Counted from the stretch's first letter, positions 35,071 to 44,899 are shown. The stretch is 64,000 nucleotides of DNA from Halomonas elongata (GCF_029081005.1 NZ_JAJQTQ010000005.1:146013-210012), one strand, 5' to 3'. Translations and numbers: made by a program. The notes: a model not told the origin generated them from the letters alone.

Positions 35071-35761
35071 AGCTCCGGCAAAGCGAGCGGAGAGTAAACG
35101 CTCGGGCGTTATTGCGACACTGCTCAAGTTGCCCTTCACCCTTCTCGTGATTGTTGCCATCTCGATCATCTGCTCGATCCTGATCGAATGGGTCGGCATC
35201 ACCTTTGGGTGGTTTAGTCAGGCAGGCTCAGAACACGCACGTCAGACCATGATAGCCGAGATGGGGTACTTGGACAGTCAATTCACGCGATCGCTGCTGG
35301 TTTCCTCGCCGGTGGAGTTTGCGACCATGATCGTGAATACCTGCTATCAGTGGCTGTTCGTGAAATCCGGGGTTGCCGCCTGGGCTGAGACAGGGAGCGG
35401 TTCCGAGGGCTGGATCGGTATCATCAAGACATATCTGCAGGCAGGCATGTATGTCACGCTCATGACCCTGACGCGTTGTGTGATCCTGATGTTGACCGCC
35501 CCCCTGTTCATCCTGGCTGGCCTGGTCGGTTTCACCGATGGACTGGTCAGCCGCGATCTTCGCCGGTTCGGTGCAGGCCGAGAGTCGGCCTTTGTTTACC
35601 ATCACGCCAAGCGGATGGTGACACCGATATTCCTCACCGGTTGGCTGATCTATCTCTCTCTGCCGTTCTCGATCCATCCCAATCTGTTTCTGCTGCCGTG
35701 TGCGCTACTGTTCGGCGCGATGATCACCATCGCCACTTCGAGCTTCAAGAAATACCTTTGA
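35057..35761 (+). CDS. ICE membrane protein, PFL_4697 family
   Basis: 234 residues with four or five transmembrane helices (about 19-42, 90-112, 128-160, 190-230). The segment WIGIIKTYLQAGMYVTLMTLTRCVILMLT and VGFTDGLVSRDLRRFGAGRES are typical of the TIGR03747 protein that follows traD. The start is inside the traD 3' end (14-base overlap). Probably an inner-membrane partner of TraD. Confidence 0.87.
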   Translation: MASSEAPAKRAESKRSGVIATLLKLPFTLLVIVAISIICSILIEWVGITFGWFSQAGSEHARQTMIAEMGYLDSQFTRSLLVSSPVEFATMIVNTCYQWLFVKSGVAAWAETGSGSEGWIGIIKTYLQAGMYVTLMTLTRCVILMLTAPLFILAGLVGFTDGLVSRDLRRFGAGRESAFVYHHAKRMVTPIFLTGWLIYLSLPFSIHPNLFLLPCALLFGAMITIATSSFKKYL

Positions 35762-35811
35762 ATGGGCGGGATCCGACAGCCCCGGCGCAAGGGAGCCGGG
35801 GCCGGAATGGT

Positions 35812-36234
35812 TCATTCAACAAGCTCGGGAGTGCCGCAGCGCTCATAGATGTGGACAACCGGGAGGTCCATTTCTTCATCGGCGGGAAGACGCGATACCA
35901 CCTTATCCAGTATTTCGATGGCCTTCTCGGCCTGGTCTTCACGCACATGAATGGCGGGATAGATCAGGGCAGCAAGGGCATGGCTCAAACACTGGGGGCC
36001 GGTACCTGAATAGCCCCATGCAAAGCCGCCTTCATACTGGAAACGATCATAGCGCGGTATGACCAGTTGCGCCGCGCTATCGTCGCAATGACGATACAGA
36101 ACCACCGGAGCGTCCTCCACGAAGCGGAAGAGCAGCATTCCACTAACGCCATGCGCCGGATTGGCAATATCCGCCTGGGTCACATTCTTTACCTGGCTGA
36201 AATCAAAATCCTCAAGCCCCCGACGGTCACTCAT
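35812..36234 (-). CDS. DUF6166-like protein, opposite strand
   Basis: 140 residues, transcribed against the transfer operon. The segment FQYEGGFAWGYSGTGPQCLSHALAALI matches the DUF6166 core, which occurs on plasmids and phages; function unknown. A good ribosome-binding site (GGGAGGGTG) precedes the ATG at 36234. It separates the traD group from the RAQPRD group and is convergent with the former. Likely an insertion or a locally acting accessory gene. Confidence 0.65.
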   Translation of the reverse strand: MSDRRGLEDFDFSQVKNVTQADIANPAHGVSGMLLFRFVEDAPVVLYRHCDDSAAQLVIPRYDRFQYEGGFAWGYSGTGPQCLSHALAALIYPAIHVREDQAEKAIEILDKVVSRLPADEEMDLPVVHIYERCGTPELVE

Positions 36235-36326
36235 ACGATCACCCTCCCTGATGGAACATCCCGTGGAATGTCTTAGACCAGGGGCTAGCCGTCAAGTCGC
36301 TGGACAAGAATACCTGTCTGATCCGC

Positions 36327-36335
36327 TTAACGTTT
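36327..36335 (+). promoter_or_regulatory. TTAACRTTY motif, copy 5 (RAQPRD operon)
   Basis: TTAACGTTT, 79 bp from its first base to the start at 36406, preceded by GATCCGC. Confidence 0.55.
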
Positions 36336-36405
36336 CTGGCTGATCCCGCGAACACATCCCTCGACCATGGACTCATGTCGTCACCACCCACGGCAGGATT
36401 CCATT

Positions 36406-36777
36406 ATGACGGAGCGGAAGCACTCTCCCATCTCAGGCCCGGACGCTACAGGCAAGGCGGCGCTTCTCCTGGGACTGCTGATGGCCAGTTCGATGTCACT
36501 GTCGGTTCAGGCGAGTGACATCGATGAAATTCAACGTCGCGATCTCGCCCTGATCCAGACCCAGATCGAGCAGATCAAGGTGGTCGTCGATCGCATCGAT
36601 GCGCGACAGCAGAAGACCAGCCCCGAGAATACTCGCATCTATTTCGATACCCGCATGCTGCGATCGGATCTCAAGTCCATTACCTCCGGTATCGATGCCT
36701 ACCTCGCCCCCGAACGCCTACTTCCGCGTCAGCCCATGCCGCTGAATGGCGACTACCTCGAAGATCGGGGGCAGTGA
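36406..36777 (+). CDS. RAQPRD family ICE protein
   Basis: 123 residues with a hydrophobic signal segment (ALLLGLLMASSMSLSVQA). The mature part has the pattern of TIGR01690: RDLALIQTQIEQIKVVVDRI and the near-C-terminal LLPRQPMPLNGDYL, which corresponds to the R-A-Q-P-R-D motif in altered form. A periplasmic mating-pair component. It heads a new unit behind the TTAACGTTT motif. Confidence 0.82.
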   Translation: MTERKHSPISGPDATGKAALLLGLLMASSMSLSVQASDIDEIQRRDLALIQTQIEQIKVVVDRIDARQQKTSPENTRIYFDTRMLRSDLKSITSGIDAYLAPERLLPRQPMPLNGDYLEDRGQ

Positions 36778-37007
36778 TGGCGCTTTCAATGCAAGAAGCC
36801 TTCAAGGCTGGTGCAAGCGCCACCCCCGATGACCTCTACCTGTTGATCGCTGGTGTCGGTTGTGCCCTGGCGGTGATCTGGCTGGCGTGGCTCGGCGTCA
36901 GCAACTGGCGCGGTTGGGTGGGAGGCATGTTCAGCGAGCACGTCATGACCTGGAATTTCATCCGGGGCGTGATGGTGGTCGTGATTCTGTTCTGGCTGTT
37001 CTTGTAG
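36777..37007 (+). CDS. ICE membrane protein, PFL_4701/DUF3262 family
   Basis: 76 residues, two transmembrane helices (about 20-42 and 58-76) around a conserved WRGWVGG turn. A small inner-membrane protein of the mating apparatus, pilin-like in size. The start overlaps the RAQPRD gene stop by one base. Confidence 0.82.
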   Translation: MALSMQEAFKAGASATPDDLYLLIAGVGCALAVIWLAWLGVSNWRGWVGGMFSEHVMTWNFIRGVMVVVILFWLFL

Positions 37008-37094
37008 CAGCGCAGCTGGAAGCCCTTTCCCGGGGCACCATTCCTCCTCGCGTGAGGAGGTTCATCAGCAAGAGACCCAAGGAGTAATGGAACC

Positions 37095-37463
37095 ATGAAC
37101 GTCATCACGTCACTTTACAGCCGAACCAAAGGCGTACTTCGAGGTGGGGTGGCCACGCTTGCCTCTCTACCCGCCGTTGCACTCGCGGCGTTGCCTCAAC
37201 AGGAAAACATTACCGAAGGGACAGACGGTAACCTTCTCGACACCTTCCGCAATGTGGGGTCGGAAGGCTTCAGTATCGCCTTCATCGTCGTGACAGCCTT
37301 CGCGATTCTCGCCTACATCGGTGCACTGATCTGGGCCTTCAACGAATCGAGAAAGAAAGGCGAGTGGGGCCTATTCGGGATGGTGGCTGGTCTTGGGGTT
37401 GTCATGATCGTCGTCGTTATCTGGCTGGCCAATTACGGCGACCCGATCATGCAGAGCACTTAA
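37095..37463 (+). CDS. ICE membrane protein, PFL_4702/DUF2976 family
   Basis: 122 residues: signal-like N-terminus ending ALAALPQ, then two transmembrane helices (about 58-80 and 92-113) with a KKGEWG turn. This arrangement is VirB2/TraA pilin-like, and the family is placed at the pilin position in type G systems. The start follows AGGAG-type sequence (CCAAGGAGTAATGG). Confidence 0.85.
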   Translation: MNVITSLYSRTKGVLRGGVATLASLPAVALAALPQQENITEGTDGNLLDTFRNVGSEGFSIAFIVVTAFAILAYIGALIWAFNESRKKGEWGLFGMVAGLGVVMIVVVIWLANYGDPIMQST

Positions 37464-37481
37464 TTACGGAGGTGTCGGGCC

Positions 37482-37898
37482 ATGACCATCGATTTCATTC
37501 CCTCTCGCTTGAACGCCACCCCCGTCGTCTTTCGCGGCATGACCGGAAAGGAGTTGGTGATCTGCACCTTTGCGGGGCTGATGGCGTTCATTCCTGTCGG
37601 GTTGATCGGCTGGGCAGTCGTGGGCATGGGGGCCATGGTCCCGACCTGCATGTTTGCAGGAGCTGGTCTCTTTCTGTGGTTTGGCGGCGCATTCATGCGT
37701 CGGCTACGCCGAGGGCGCCCTAGCTCCTGGGTGTATCGCAAGATCCAGTGGCAACTCACCAAAGCAGGGCTTCCCGTGCCGGGGGGTAATGAATTGATCC
37801 AGGAATCCATCCGTTGGCGCATCCGACGCGATCCCGTTCGGCGTCCAGTGACGAATTCGACGGGACGCCTCTCGCGCAGCAAGGGAGATAACTCATGA
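37482..37898 (+). CDS. ICE membrane protein, TIGR03750/DUF3487 family
   Basis: 138 residues. N-terminal FIPSRLNATPVVFRGMTGKEL, two transmembrane helices (about 26-70), then a basic cytosolic tail (RRLRRGRPSSWVYRKIQWQL). The layout resembles TraL/VirB3. It lies 18 bp after the pilin-like gene with a GGAGGTG ribosome-binding site. Confidence 0.85.
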   Translation: MTIDFIPSRLNATPVVFRGMTGKELVICTFAGLMAFIPVGLIGWAVVGMGAMVPTCMFAGAGLFLWFGGAFMRRLRRGRPSSWVYRKIQWQLTKAGLPVPGGNELIQESIRWRIRRDPVRRPVTNSTGRLSRSKGDNS

Positions 37899-38590
37899 GT
37901 CGTAAACGTCATGCCTTGGCGGCCCGGGACGCTCATATCACCACGTTACGTGGCGTCATCGTGGTGATGGTCCTGGTGTGCGCGGGACTCTACTGGGGGT
38001 GGAAGACGTCACCGGATCGGCTGGATGTCCATGTTCCCCCGGATCTACGCACCGGCAGCACTCGCGAGTGGTGGAAAGTGCCGGAGCCCAATATCTATAC
38101 CTTCGCCGTCTATGTCTGGCAGACGATCAACCGCTGGCCGGTCAATGGCGAAGTCAACTACAAGCGCAACATTCAGGCGTACAGCACCTTCCTGACGCCC
38201 GGCTGCCGTAACTACCTCGAAAACGAGTATGAGCAGCGCCGCGCCCGTGGCGAATTGAAGGGACGTGTTCGAGGAATCTATGAAATTCCCGGTCGAGGGT
38301 TCCAGGACGAGAGCCCTGATGGACCCGGTGGCGTGCAGGTGATCGATCGAGATCACTGGATTGCCACGCTCGATATGGGGGTCAGTGAATCCTACGCCGG
38401 CACGTCCGTTCGTGACGCTTTCGTTCGCTATCCCATCTACGTCAGCCGCGTGGACAACGATCCCGATTCGAATCCCTGGGGGCTGCAGATCGGTTCCGCT
38501 GACGGATGCTTTGCCGGGGTGCCCCAGCGACTCGGGTATGCCGACGACGACAGCGACGCCGACCAGCCAAGCGAGGTAGCTTCACCATGA
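37895..38590 (+). CDS. ICE protein, PFL_4703/DUF2895 family (TraE/VirB8-like)
   Basis: 231 residues. One N-terminal transmembrane helix (about 18-37) and a periplasmic domain containing EPNIYTFAVYVWQTINRWPVNG and FLTPGCRNYLENEY, conserved in TIGR03746. It would be the VirB8/TraE-like assembly factor. It overlaps both neighbours by four bases. Confidence 0.87.
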   Translation: MSRKRHALAARDAHITTLRGVIVVMVLVCAGLYWGWKTSPDRLDVHVPPDLRTGSTREWWKVPEPNIYTFAVYVWQTINRWPVNGEVNYKRNIQAYSTFLTPGCRNYLENEYEQRRARGELKGRVRGIYEIPGRGFQDESPDGPGGVQVIDRDHWIATLDMGVSESYAGTSVRDAFVRYPIYVSRVDNDPDSNPWGLQIGSADGCFAGVPQRLGYADDDSDADQPSEVASP

Positions 38591-39462
38591 GTAGACGCCT
38601 GTTATCCCGACTGAGCATTGCGAGCGCCGCTTTGGTGCTCGCCACCCAGGCACAGGCGGTGGAGATCCTTCACTGGGATCGCAAGCCTCTGCCGGTCGAC
38701 CTCCCGGTTGGAACGGAACGTGTGATCGTGCTGGATCGCAATGTACGGGTGGGTCTCCCACCCGAGATTGCCGACTCGGAGACACTACGCGTTCAGAGTG
38801 CCGGTGGTGCCATCTATCTAAAGGCTGACAAGCCGTTCGATACCCAACGGGTTCGCCTTCAGGACGTCGAGACCAATGAAGTGGTCCTGTTTGATCTGAC
38901 GGCCATGGAGACGGGAGCAAGCGACGAAGAGATTCAGGTGGTGTTTCCTGAAGACGATCACGTCGATTCAGAGACTGCCTCAAGCTCGGATTCCCAGGAG
39001 CAGGATGAAGGTTCGTCGTCATCGGCCAATACACCGGTTCCTGTGGTACTGACACGCTATGCGGCGCAATCCTTATACGCCCCGACGCGGACCATTGAGC
39101 CGGTGCAAGGCGTCAATCGCGTGGCCATGCGACTGCCTGAAAGCCTGCCCTCGCTGTTGCCGGCTTTACCGGTATCCGCCAAACCGGTTGCCGCCTGGAA
39201 ACTCGACGGGTGGACCGTCACGGCAGTGAAGCTCTCCAATCGCGACCCATCTCGGGCGTTTGAGCTGGACCCACGCTGGCTGCAAGGCGATCTCTTCAGC
39301 GCCACCTTCATGCATCCCACGCTCGGCCGCCGAGGCTCGGTGCGGGATACCACTACCGTCTTCATCGTCACTGATGGGGTGTCGTTGGCTCAGGCGGTGC
39401 CACTTTCGGCCTCCGTGGCCGAGGACCACTCAGCCCACGCAGATGCGGGAGGTGACTCATGA
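38587..39462 (+). CDS. ICE protein, PFL_4704/DUF3438 family (TraK/VirB9-like)
   Basis: 291 residues with a signal peptide ending TQAQA. The mature protein begins VEILHWDRKPLPVDLPVGTERVIVLD, typical of the TIGR03749 family, with an acidic S/E linker near residues 125-145 and a C-terminal beta-rich part. It would form the outer-membrane ring with TraB- and TraV-like proteins. It overlaps both neighbours by four bases. Confidence 0.87.
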   Translation: MSRRLLSRLSIASAALVLATQAQAVEILHWDRKPLPVDLPVGTERVIVLDRNVRVGLPPEIADSETLRVQSAGGAIYLKADKPFDTQRVRLQDVETNEVVLFDLTAMETGASDEEIQVVFPEDDHVDSETASSSDSQEQDEGSSSSANTPVPVVLTRYAAQSLYAPTRTIEPVQGVNRVAMRLPESLPSLLPALPVSAKPVAAWKLDGWTVTAVKLSNRDPSRAFELDPRWLQGDLFSATFMHPTLGRRGSVRDTTTVFIVTDGVSLAQAVPLSASVAEDHSAHADAGGDS

Positions 39463-40934
39463 AGCTCAAGGGCAACGGCCTGGTCAGGATTCTGGTGCCG
39501 TCATTTCTCGCCCTGGTCGCTGTGATTGTCATTCTCTGGTCGGGATCCGATTCCAGCCAGCAATCAGGGACAAGTGGTGAAGAAAGCGATCCATCGCTGA
39601 CGCTGAGTGAAGATGAGCTCAAGGCGCTGGGGATCGAGGGAGACACGCCACAGGATACAGTCGCCACTCTGGTCGGTCAGACGCGAGCCATGCGAGAAGA
39701 AATGAATCGAGTGCTTGAGACCAACCAGAAGCTCCGGGAACAAAATGCCGACATGCTCGAGGAGCGCCGTGATGTTCAGAGCCAGATTCGTAGTGCTCTG
39801 CATCAACAGGAGCAGGAATTCGATCAGGAGCGCCGGGCGTCACAGCGTGAGAACCAGAGCCTGCTTCAGAGCTTGCAGCGCGAAATCGGTAATCTGAAGG
39901 ACGGCTTCTCTGGTGAAGGCAACAATGAGGACGTGCCGATCGGTCTGGGGCTTGAAGGCGGCGGTGCTGGTGGCACCGGCAGTAATCTGGCCTGGGTCGA
40001 ACCCATGGATCAACGCGTTGAGGAAGGTCCTGGTCGTCGTGGTCAGGAAGGACCGACGTTCCCGACATCGTTCCAATCTGCAGCAAGTGATGTCGGTGAC
40101 GCTGCCTCGAGAGCGGGCAGTGCGGTCAAGGCGAGTGCCACGGGACAGCCCGATGAAGCCTCTGTCGAACCGGTCTACACCATCCCCGAGAACTCCACTT
40201 TGATGGGATCGCTGTCCATGACGGCGCTCCTGGGCCGGGTCCCGGTCGATGGCACCGTAAATGATCCCTATCCATTTAAAGTGATGGTGGGTAAGGACAA
40301 CCTCACCGCGAACGGCATCGAGCTCCCCGAAGTACAAGCTGCAGTGGTCAGTGGGACAGCAACGGGGGATTGGACCCTCTCCTGCGTGCGCGGAAACATC
40401 TCGTCGATGACGTTTGTGTTCGAGGACGGCACGGTTCGAACCGTGCCGTCGCCGGAAGACGTCAATCAGAGTCGTGGCAATAGTAACGATCGCAATCAAA
40501 ACCAGACGATCGGAGGCGGTGACTCCATCGGCTGGCTGAGTGACAGGAACGGGATTCCCTGCATCAGTGGCATGCGTCGCAGCAACGCCAAGGAATACCT
40601 GAGTACGCAAAGCCTGCTCACTGCTGCCGGGGCCGGTGCGGCGACGATGTTGTCCGATGACGATTCGACCTCAATCACATCCATCGGCGCCGATGGCAGC
40701 ATTTCCCAGGCCATGACAGGCAACCAGGCCATGGGGCAGATCCTCTCTCAAGGGGTGAATGACATGTCCCAGTGGGTCAACAGGCTGTATGGCGAAGCAT
40801 TTGCTGCCGTTTATGTTCCCCCCGGCCAGGACGTGGCCATTCACATCAACAAGCAGATCCCGATTGATTACGAGACCGAAGGGAGGAAGGTGCGCTATGA
40901 CTCATCAAGGGCAACCACACACGGGCTCGACTGA
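39459..40934 (+). CDS. ICE protein, PFL_4705 family (TraB/VirB10-like)
   Basis: 491 residues. N-terminal transmembrane helix (about 8-25), a coiled coil (about 70-145), a G/P-rich linker, then a VirB10-like beta domain with VYTIPENSTLMGSLSMTALLGRVP and WLSDRNGIPCISG. The C-terminal part includes AAVYVPPGQDVAIHINKQIPID. It would span the envelope and link inner-membrane ATPases with the outer-membrane pore. The 3' end overlaps the lipoprotein gene by 38 bases. Confidence 0.9.
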   Translation: MKLKGNGLVRILVPSFLALVAVIVILWSGSDSSQQSGTSGEESDPSLTLSEDELKALGIEGDTPQDTVATLVGQTRAMREEMNRVLETNQKLREQNADMLEERRDVQSQIRSALHQQEQEFDQERRASQRENQSLLQSLQREIGNLKDGFSGEGNNEDVPIGLGLEGGGAGGTGSNLAWVEPMDQRVEEGPGRRGQEGPTFPTSFQSAASDVGDAASRAGSAVKASATGQPDEASVEPVYTIPENSTLMGSLSMTALLGRVPVDGTVNDPYPFKVMVGKDNLTANGIELPEVQAAVVSGTATGDWTLSCVRGNISSMTFVFEDGTVRTVPSPEDVNQSRGNSNDRNQNQTIGGGDSIGWLSDRNGIPCISGMRRSNAKEYLSTQSLLTAAGAGAATMLSDDDSTSITSIGADGSISQAMTGNQAMGQILSQGVNDMSQWVNRLYGEAFAAVYVPPGQDVAIHINKQIPIDYETEGRKVRYDSSRATTHGLD

Positions 40935-41379
40935 TCGCAGGGCCTTCCCACGAGCCACTCTATTCACTCTGGCCCTGGTGGGATTGGGGCTGCTTTCCGG
41001 CTGTGCGACGTCCAAGGACGAGCTGATGCCTACCAACGGGATGACCATGCAGGAGCTCTGGAAAGAGGGCTCCCGGCAGAGTGCGAGTGGCAGCGCTGGG
41101 AAACAGGCCGTGCTGGAAGCCCGGGGGGCGTTGCGTCGTCCGATCGGGGATGGCGAGGTGACTGCTGAACAGACGCGCTACACCCGTGACGCGGCCAATG
41201 AGATCTACAGTCAGTTCTCGCGCCTACCGAACCCGGACCTGGTGATGTACATCTACCCCCACCTGGCCGGTGGGGAGTCGGTGCCGGTACCGGGTTACTC
41301 CACCATCTTCCCGTTACACACAAAGCACCAGTACGCCATGCCGGGTGAGGGAGCTCGTCCGGTGGGGAGGACGCGCTGA
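40897..41379 (+). CDS. ICE lipoprotein, TIGR03751 family (TraV/VirB7-like)
   Basis: 160 residues. Signal peptide with lipobox LLSGC (Cys about residue 41, after an unusually long charged N-terminus). Conserved FSRLPNPDLVMYIYPHL and VPVPGYSTIFPLHTKHQYAMPGE near the C-terminus. The ribosome-binding site GGGAGG lies in the end of the TraB-like gene. The stop shares a base with the traC start. Confidence 0.87.
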   Translation: MTHQGQPHTGSTDRRAFPRATLFTLALVGLGLLSGCATSKDELMPTNGMTMQELWKEGSRQSASGSAGKQAVLEARGALRRPIGDGEVTAEQTRYTRDAANEIYSQFSRLPNPDLVMYIYPHLAGGESVPVPGYSTIFPLHTKHQYAMPGEGARPVGRTR

Positions 41380-44315
41380 TGTCATTCAATGACCTGATGA
41401 ATCGCTGGTTCGGTGGTGCCGAACAGCAGGCTGATCCCATCGATGCCTCCGAGATGAATGGCAATGGCGAGCGGCCATTGGCGGTCCCAAGGGGGAAGTC
41501 GATCACAGAGCAGGACGTTGATCGGCTCTACAAACGGGCGCCGTCCTTCGCCAACTATCTGCCCTTTATCGAGTATCTGACCGATTCAAAATGCTTCCTG
41601 ATGGATGATTGTCGCTCGGTCGGCATCGTGGCCGAGATCATGCCGCTCGCGACCGAGGGGCGGTCGGAGGATTGGCTCAGGGATAAGCGTGACCTGATCG
41701 AAGGGGCATTTCAGGATGCTCTGCCACAGCACGACAACTCACCCTGGGTCGCCCAAATCTACGCCCAGGATGAAGTCGACTTCCGCGACATCATGGATCG
41801 GCTGAAAGCCTATATTGATTGCCCGGATCCCGAATCAACGGAGAAATCCAGTGGCTTGCTCGAGACCACCTATACCCAGGAGTGGTTGAGTCAGTTTGAG
41901 CGGCATCTGAAATCCATCTCTCAGGAGGGTGGCGTGTTCCACGACGACGTGGTGACGCAGACCTCCTGGAAGGGACAAACGCGCCGCACGCGCCTGGTGC
42001 TCTACCGCCGCCTGAACAAATCCGCAGGATCAGGGCGTGGCAACCCGATGACGCCGGAAGAAGATGCCAATATGGTCTACGACCGCCTGGCGTCGGCGCT
42101 TGAAGGGGCAGGCCTCACCCTACGACGTTATGATGGGCGAGACTTCCATCGCTGGATGGTAGCCTGGTTCAATCCTCGCCCGTCTATGTTCCCCGACGAT
42201 CCCCAGGCCTTTCTTGATCTGGTCGACTATCCCGGCGACAACAACCTGCCCTACGACTATGACCTGGGGGGCGATGTCCTTTTCAACATCCCGACGTCTG
42301 ATGTCGACAAGGGGCTCTGGTATTTCGATGGCCTGCCACATCGGTGTCTGGTGGTGGATGAGCTGCGCAAGAAGCCGGAGATCGGACACATCACCGGTGA
42401 GGTCAAGCGGCAAGGCAGCAAGTCCAAGGTCTCCAATGCGCTGATGGATGTGCTACCCGAGGGTACCGTCATGGTATTGACGGTGGTGGCATCGCCCCAG
42501 GAACCCCTCGAGGATCATGTCAATCGGCTCAGCAATAAGGCGCATGGCGATAGCGTGCTGGCAGTCAGCGTGCGTAATGACTGCAAGAAAGCCAAGGAAT
42601 ACATGGCGGAGCGCCATTTCCTGTACCAGTCCTCCCTGGTGTTTTACTTGCGTGGTGACAATGAAGAGGACCTGCGCTTAAAGACCCAGGCGTTGAGCAC
42701 CAAGCTGTATCAGTCCAGCCTGAAGCCGGTTGAGCCCGAGGATGAGATCGCCGCCCTCAACACGTACCTTCGCTGGCTACCGATGGCCTTCGATCCCGAC
42801 AAGGATGCCCGTAACCGCTGGTATACCGCCTACAACTACGTTCAGCACATTGCAAACCTGAGCCCCTTCTTCGGTCGAGCTCGTGGTACGGGGCGACCGG
42901 GTATCACAAATTTCAATCGTGGCGGCGAAACGCTTTCGTTCGATCCCTTTCATTTGGCCGATCGCGAGAAGAATGCGCATGCCTTCATCAGTGGCCCGAC
43001 AGGGGCAGGTAAATCGGCCTCACTGACGGCCATCTGCGCTCAGCTGATGGCTGTGCGCCGGCCGCGTTTGTTCATCCTGGAAGTAGGCAACAGCTTTGGC
43101 TTACTCGCGGACTATTTCGAACGTAACGGCTTGAGCGTCAACAAGGTCAAGCTGTCACCCGGCTCAGGGGTCTCCCTGGCCCCCTTTCTGGAAGCACACC
43201 GGCTACTCGAGGACGAGCGTGCACGCAAGCAGGCCGACGAAGATGCCAAGGCACGTGCCCAGGGTGAGATAGACGATGATGCGTTGCCAGCGCCGATCGA
43301 GGATGAGGAGGAAGAGCTCGACGAAGACAAGCGAGATCTTCTCGGTGAGATGGAGATCACCGCACGGCTGATGATTACCGGTGGGGAGGAAGACGAGGAA
43401 CGTCGCTTTCGTCGAGCCGATCGGCGAATTGTGCGCGACGCCATCATGCGCGCCGCACGGGTGACGTTTGAAGAAGGACGTCCCTGCAAGACTGAAGATG
43501 TTTGCGATGCCTTCTTCGAGATCTCTCGCGACCCGAGTTTCCATGAAGACACCCAGCGCCGCATTGAAGAGATGGGCCTGAACATTGGCCTGTACTGTGA
43601 TGGCTTCGATGGCGAGGTATTCAACTCGACCGGAGACCCTTGGCCCGAGTGCGACGTGACCCTGGTGGACCTGGCCACTTACGCCCGTGAGGGGTACGGG
43701 GCGCAGTTGGCACTGTCCGTCATCTCGATCACCAACATGATCACCAACCTGGCAGAGCGGACGCAGTATGACGGTCGCCACATCGTCCAAATCATCGACG
43801 AGAGCCACGTTGTCACCGTCAATCCCTTGCTGTCACCGTTCTTCGTCAAGGTCGGCAAGATGGGGCGTAAGCTCTTTTATTGGCTGTGGTTCGCCACTCA
43901 GAACGTCGAAGATTTCCCTGACGCGGCCGAGAAGCTGCTCAACATGATCGAATTCTGGATCTGCCTGGTGATGCCACCGGATGAGGTTCAGAAGATCAAG
44001 CGGTTCAAGTCACTGACACCGGCCCAGGAAGAGCTCCTCCTCTCGGCATCGAAGATCTCCAAGAAGTATACCGAAGGCGTCGTCCTGGCCTCAGCGGTTG
44101 AGGCGCTGTTTCGGGTGGTACAGCCGAGTCTCTACCTGGCGTTGTCCGGGACCGAAGGGGACGAGAAGAAGGCTCGGCGCAATGTCATGCTGGAAAAGCG
44201 TTGCTCCGAGTTGGATGCCGCCATCCACCTGGCCAAGGAGATGGATGCGAAACGCGGCTTTATCGAGGAGGACGCTTCCGGCGCCGATCGGGATCGGGCA
44301 GAGGTCTCGGCATGA
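41379..44315 (+). CDS. traC: TraC/VirB4-type secretion ATPase (PFL_4706 family)
   Basis: 978 residues. The C-terminal half is a VirB4/TraC motor: Walker A SGPTGAGKSASLTAI near residue 538, Walker B VQIIDESHVV near residue 807, and FWLWFATQNVEDFPD-type sensor downstream (YWLWFATQNVEDFP). A highly acidic loop near residues 625-680 (runs of E and D) is unusual in length. The N-terminal half has the family's LIDCPDPES and LYRRLNKSAG regions. It powers pilus and channel assembly at the inner membrane. Confidence 0.95.
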   Translation: MSFNDLMNRWFGGAEQQADPIDASEMNGNGERPLAVPRGKSITEQDVDRLYKRAPSFANYLPFIEYLTDSKCFLMDDCRSVGIVAEIMPLATEGRSEDWLRDKRDLIEGAFQDALPQHDNSPWVAQIYAQDEVDFRDIMDRLKAYIDCPDPESTEKSSGLLETTYTQEWLSQFERHLKSISQEGGVFHDDVVTQTSWKGQTRRTRLVLYRRLNKSAGSGRGNPMTPEEDANMVYDRLASALEGAGLTLRRYDGRDFHRWMVAWFNPRPSMFPDDPQAFLDLVDYPGDNNLPYDYDLGGDVLFNIPTSDVDKGLWYFDGLPHRCLVVDELRKKPEIGHITGEVKRQGSKSKVSNALMDVLPEGTVMVLTVVASPQEPLEDHVNRLSNKAHGDSVLAVSVRNDCKKAKEYMAERHFLYQSSLVFYLRGDNEEDLRLKTQALSTKLYQSSLKPVEPEDEIAALNTYLRWLPMAFDPDKDARNRWYTAYNYVQHIANLSPFFGRARGTGRPGITNFNRGGETLSFDPFHLADREKNAHAFISGPTGAGKSASLTAICAQLMAVRRPRLFILEVGNSFGLLADYFERNGLSVNKVKLSPGSGVSLAPFLEAHRLLEDERARKQADEDAKARAQGEIDDDALPAPIEDEEEELDEDKRDLLGEMEITARLMITGGEEDEERRFRRADRRIVRDAIMRAARVTFEEGRPCKTEDVCDAFFEISRDPSFHEDTQRRIEEMGLNIGLYCDGFDGEVFNSTGDPWPECDVTLVDLATYAREGYGAQLALSVISITNMITNLAERTQYDGRHIVQIIDESHVVTVNPLLSPFFVKVGKMGRKLFYWLWFATQNVEDFPDAAEKLLNMIEFWICLVMPPDEVQKIKRFKSLTPAQEELLLSASKISKKYTEGVVLASAVEALFRVVQPSLYLALSGTEGDEKKARRNVMLEKRCSELDAAIHLAKEMDAKRGFIEEDASGADRDRAEVSA

Positions 44316-44899
44316 GTGAAACAGTCGCCCCGTCAGGTGCGGTCACTCTCGGGACGATTGCGATCTTGGGGCCTCTGGTGCTGGCTACTCTCTATGTCCT
44401 GGTGTCGCTGGTGTTTTGGCGGCGGGGAAAGGGAACGTTGCCCTATGAAAGACAGCCCGCCCTCAACTCACCTACCGAGCAGGCGTTCTATGGCGCCGTT
44501 TCGCTGGCCGTCGGATCCAGCGCGATGATCGCCTGCAAGGTACGTATCGCCGATGTACTCCGCGTGCGTTTCCGCCAACACCACTCTCGCGACCAGCGCT
44601 GGTGGCGCTACTTCCGCTTGATCAGCTCCAAGCACGTCGATCTGGTGCTGTGTGAGCCTCGCGGCGGACGAATTCTCATCGCGATCGAGCTCGACGATCG
44701 CAGTCACCGTCGTGGCGACAGGAAGCGTCGCGATCGGTTCGTGGATCGGGCCTTTGCCTCAGCAGGCATCCCGCTGCTGCGCTTTCCCGCCCGTGGACGC
44801 TACAACGTCCAAGAGATCCGCGCTCAACTTGCTCCCCATCTCACGCCCCCGGAAGAAGGATCGGTGGTATGTCAGAAATCCAAGTCTTCGACACCGTGA
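44312..44899 (+). CDS. DUF2726 membrane protein, nuclease-like fold
   Basis: 195 residues. One N-terminal transmembrane helix (about 14-36), then a DUF2726 domain of the PD-(D/E)XK-like kind: SPTEQAFYGAVSLAVG, VDLVLCEPRGGRILIAIELDDRSHRR (D ... E-x-D pattern) and a final IPLLRFPARGRYN. Such proteins are common on ICEs; substrate unknown. It starts four bases inside traC and overlaps the next gene by 31 bases. Confidence 0.78.
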   Translation: MSETVAPSGAVTLGTIAILGPLVLATLYVLVSLVFWRRGKGTLPYERQPALNSPTEQAFYGAVSLAVGSSAMIACKVRIADVLRVRFRQHHSRDQRWWRYFRLISSKHVDLVLCEPRGGRILIAIELDDRSHRRGDRKRRDRFVDRAFASAGIPLLRFPARGRYNVQEIRAQLAPHLTPPEEGSVVCQKSKSSTP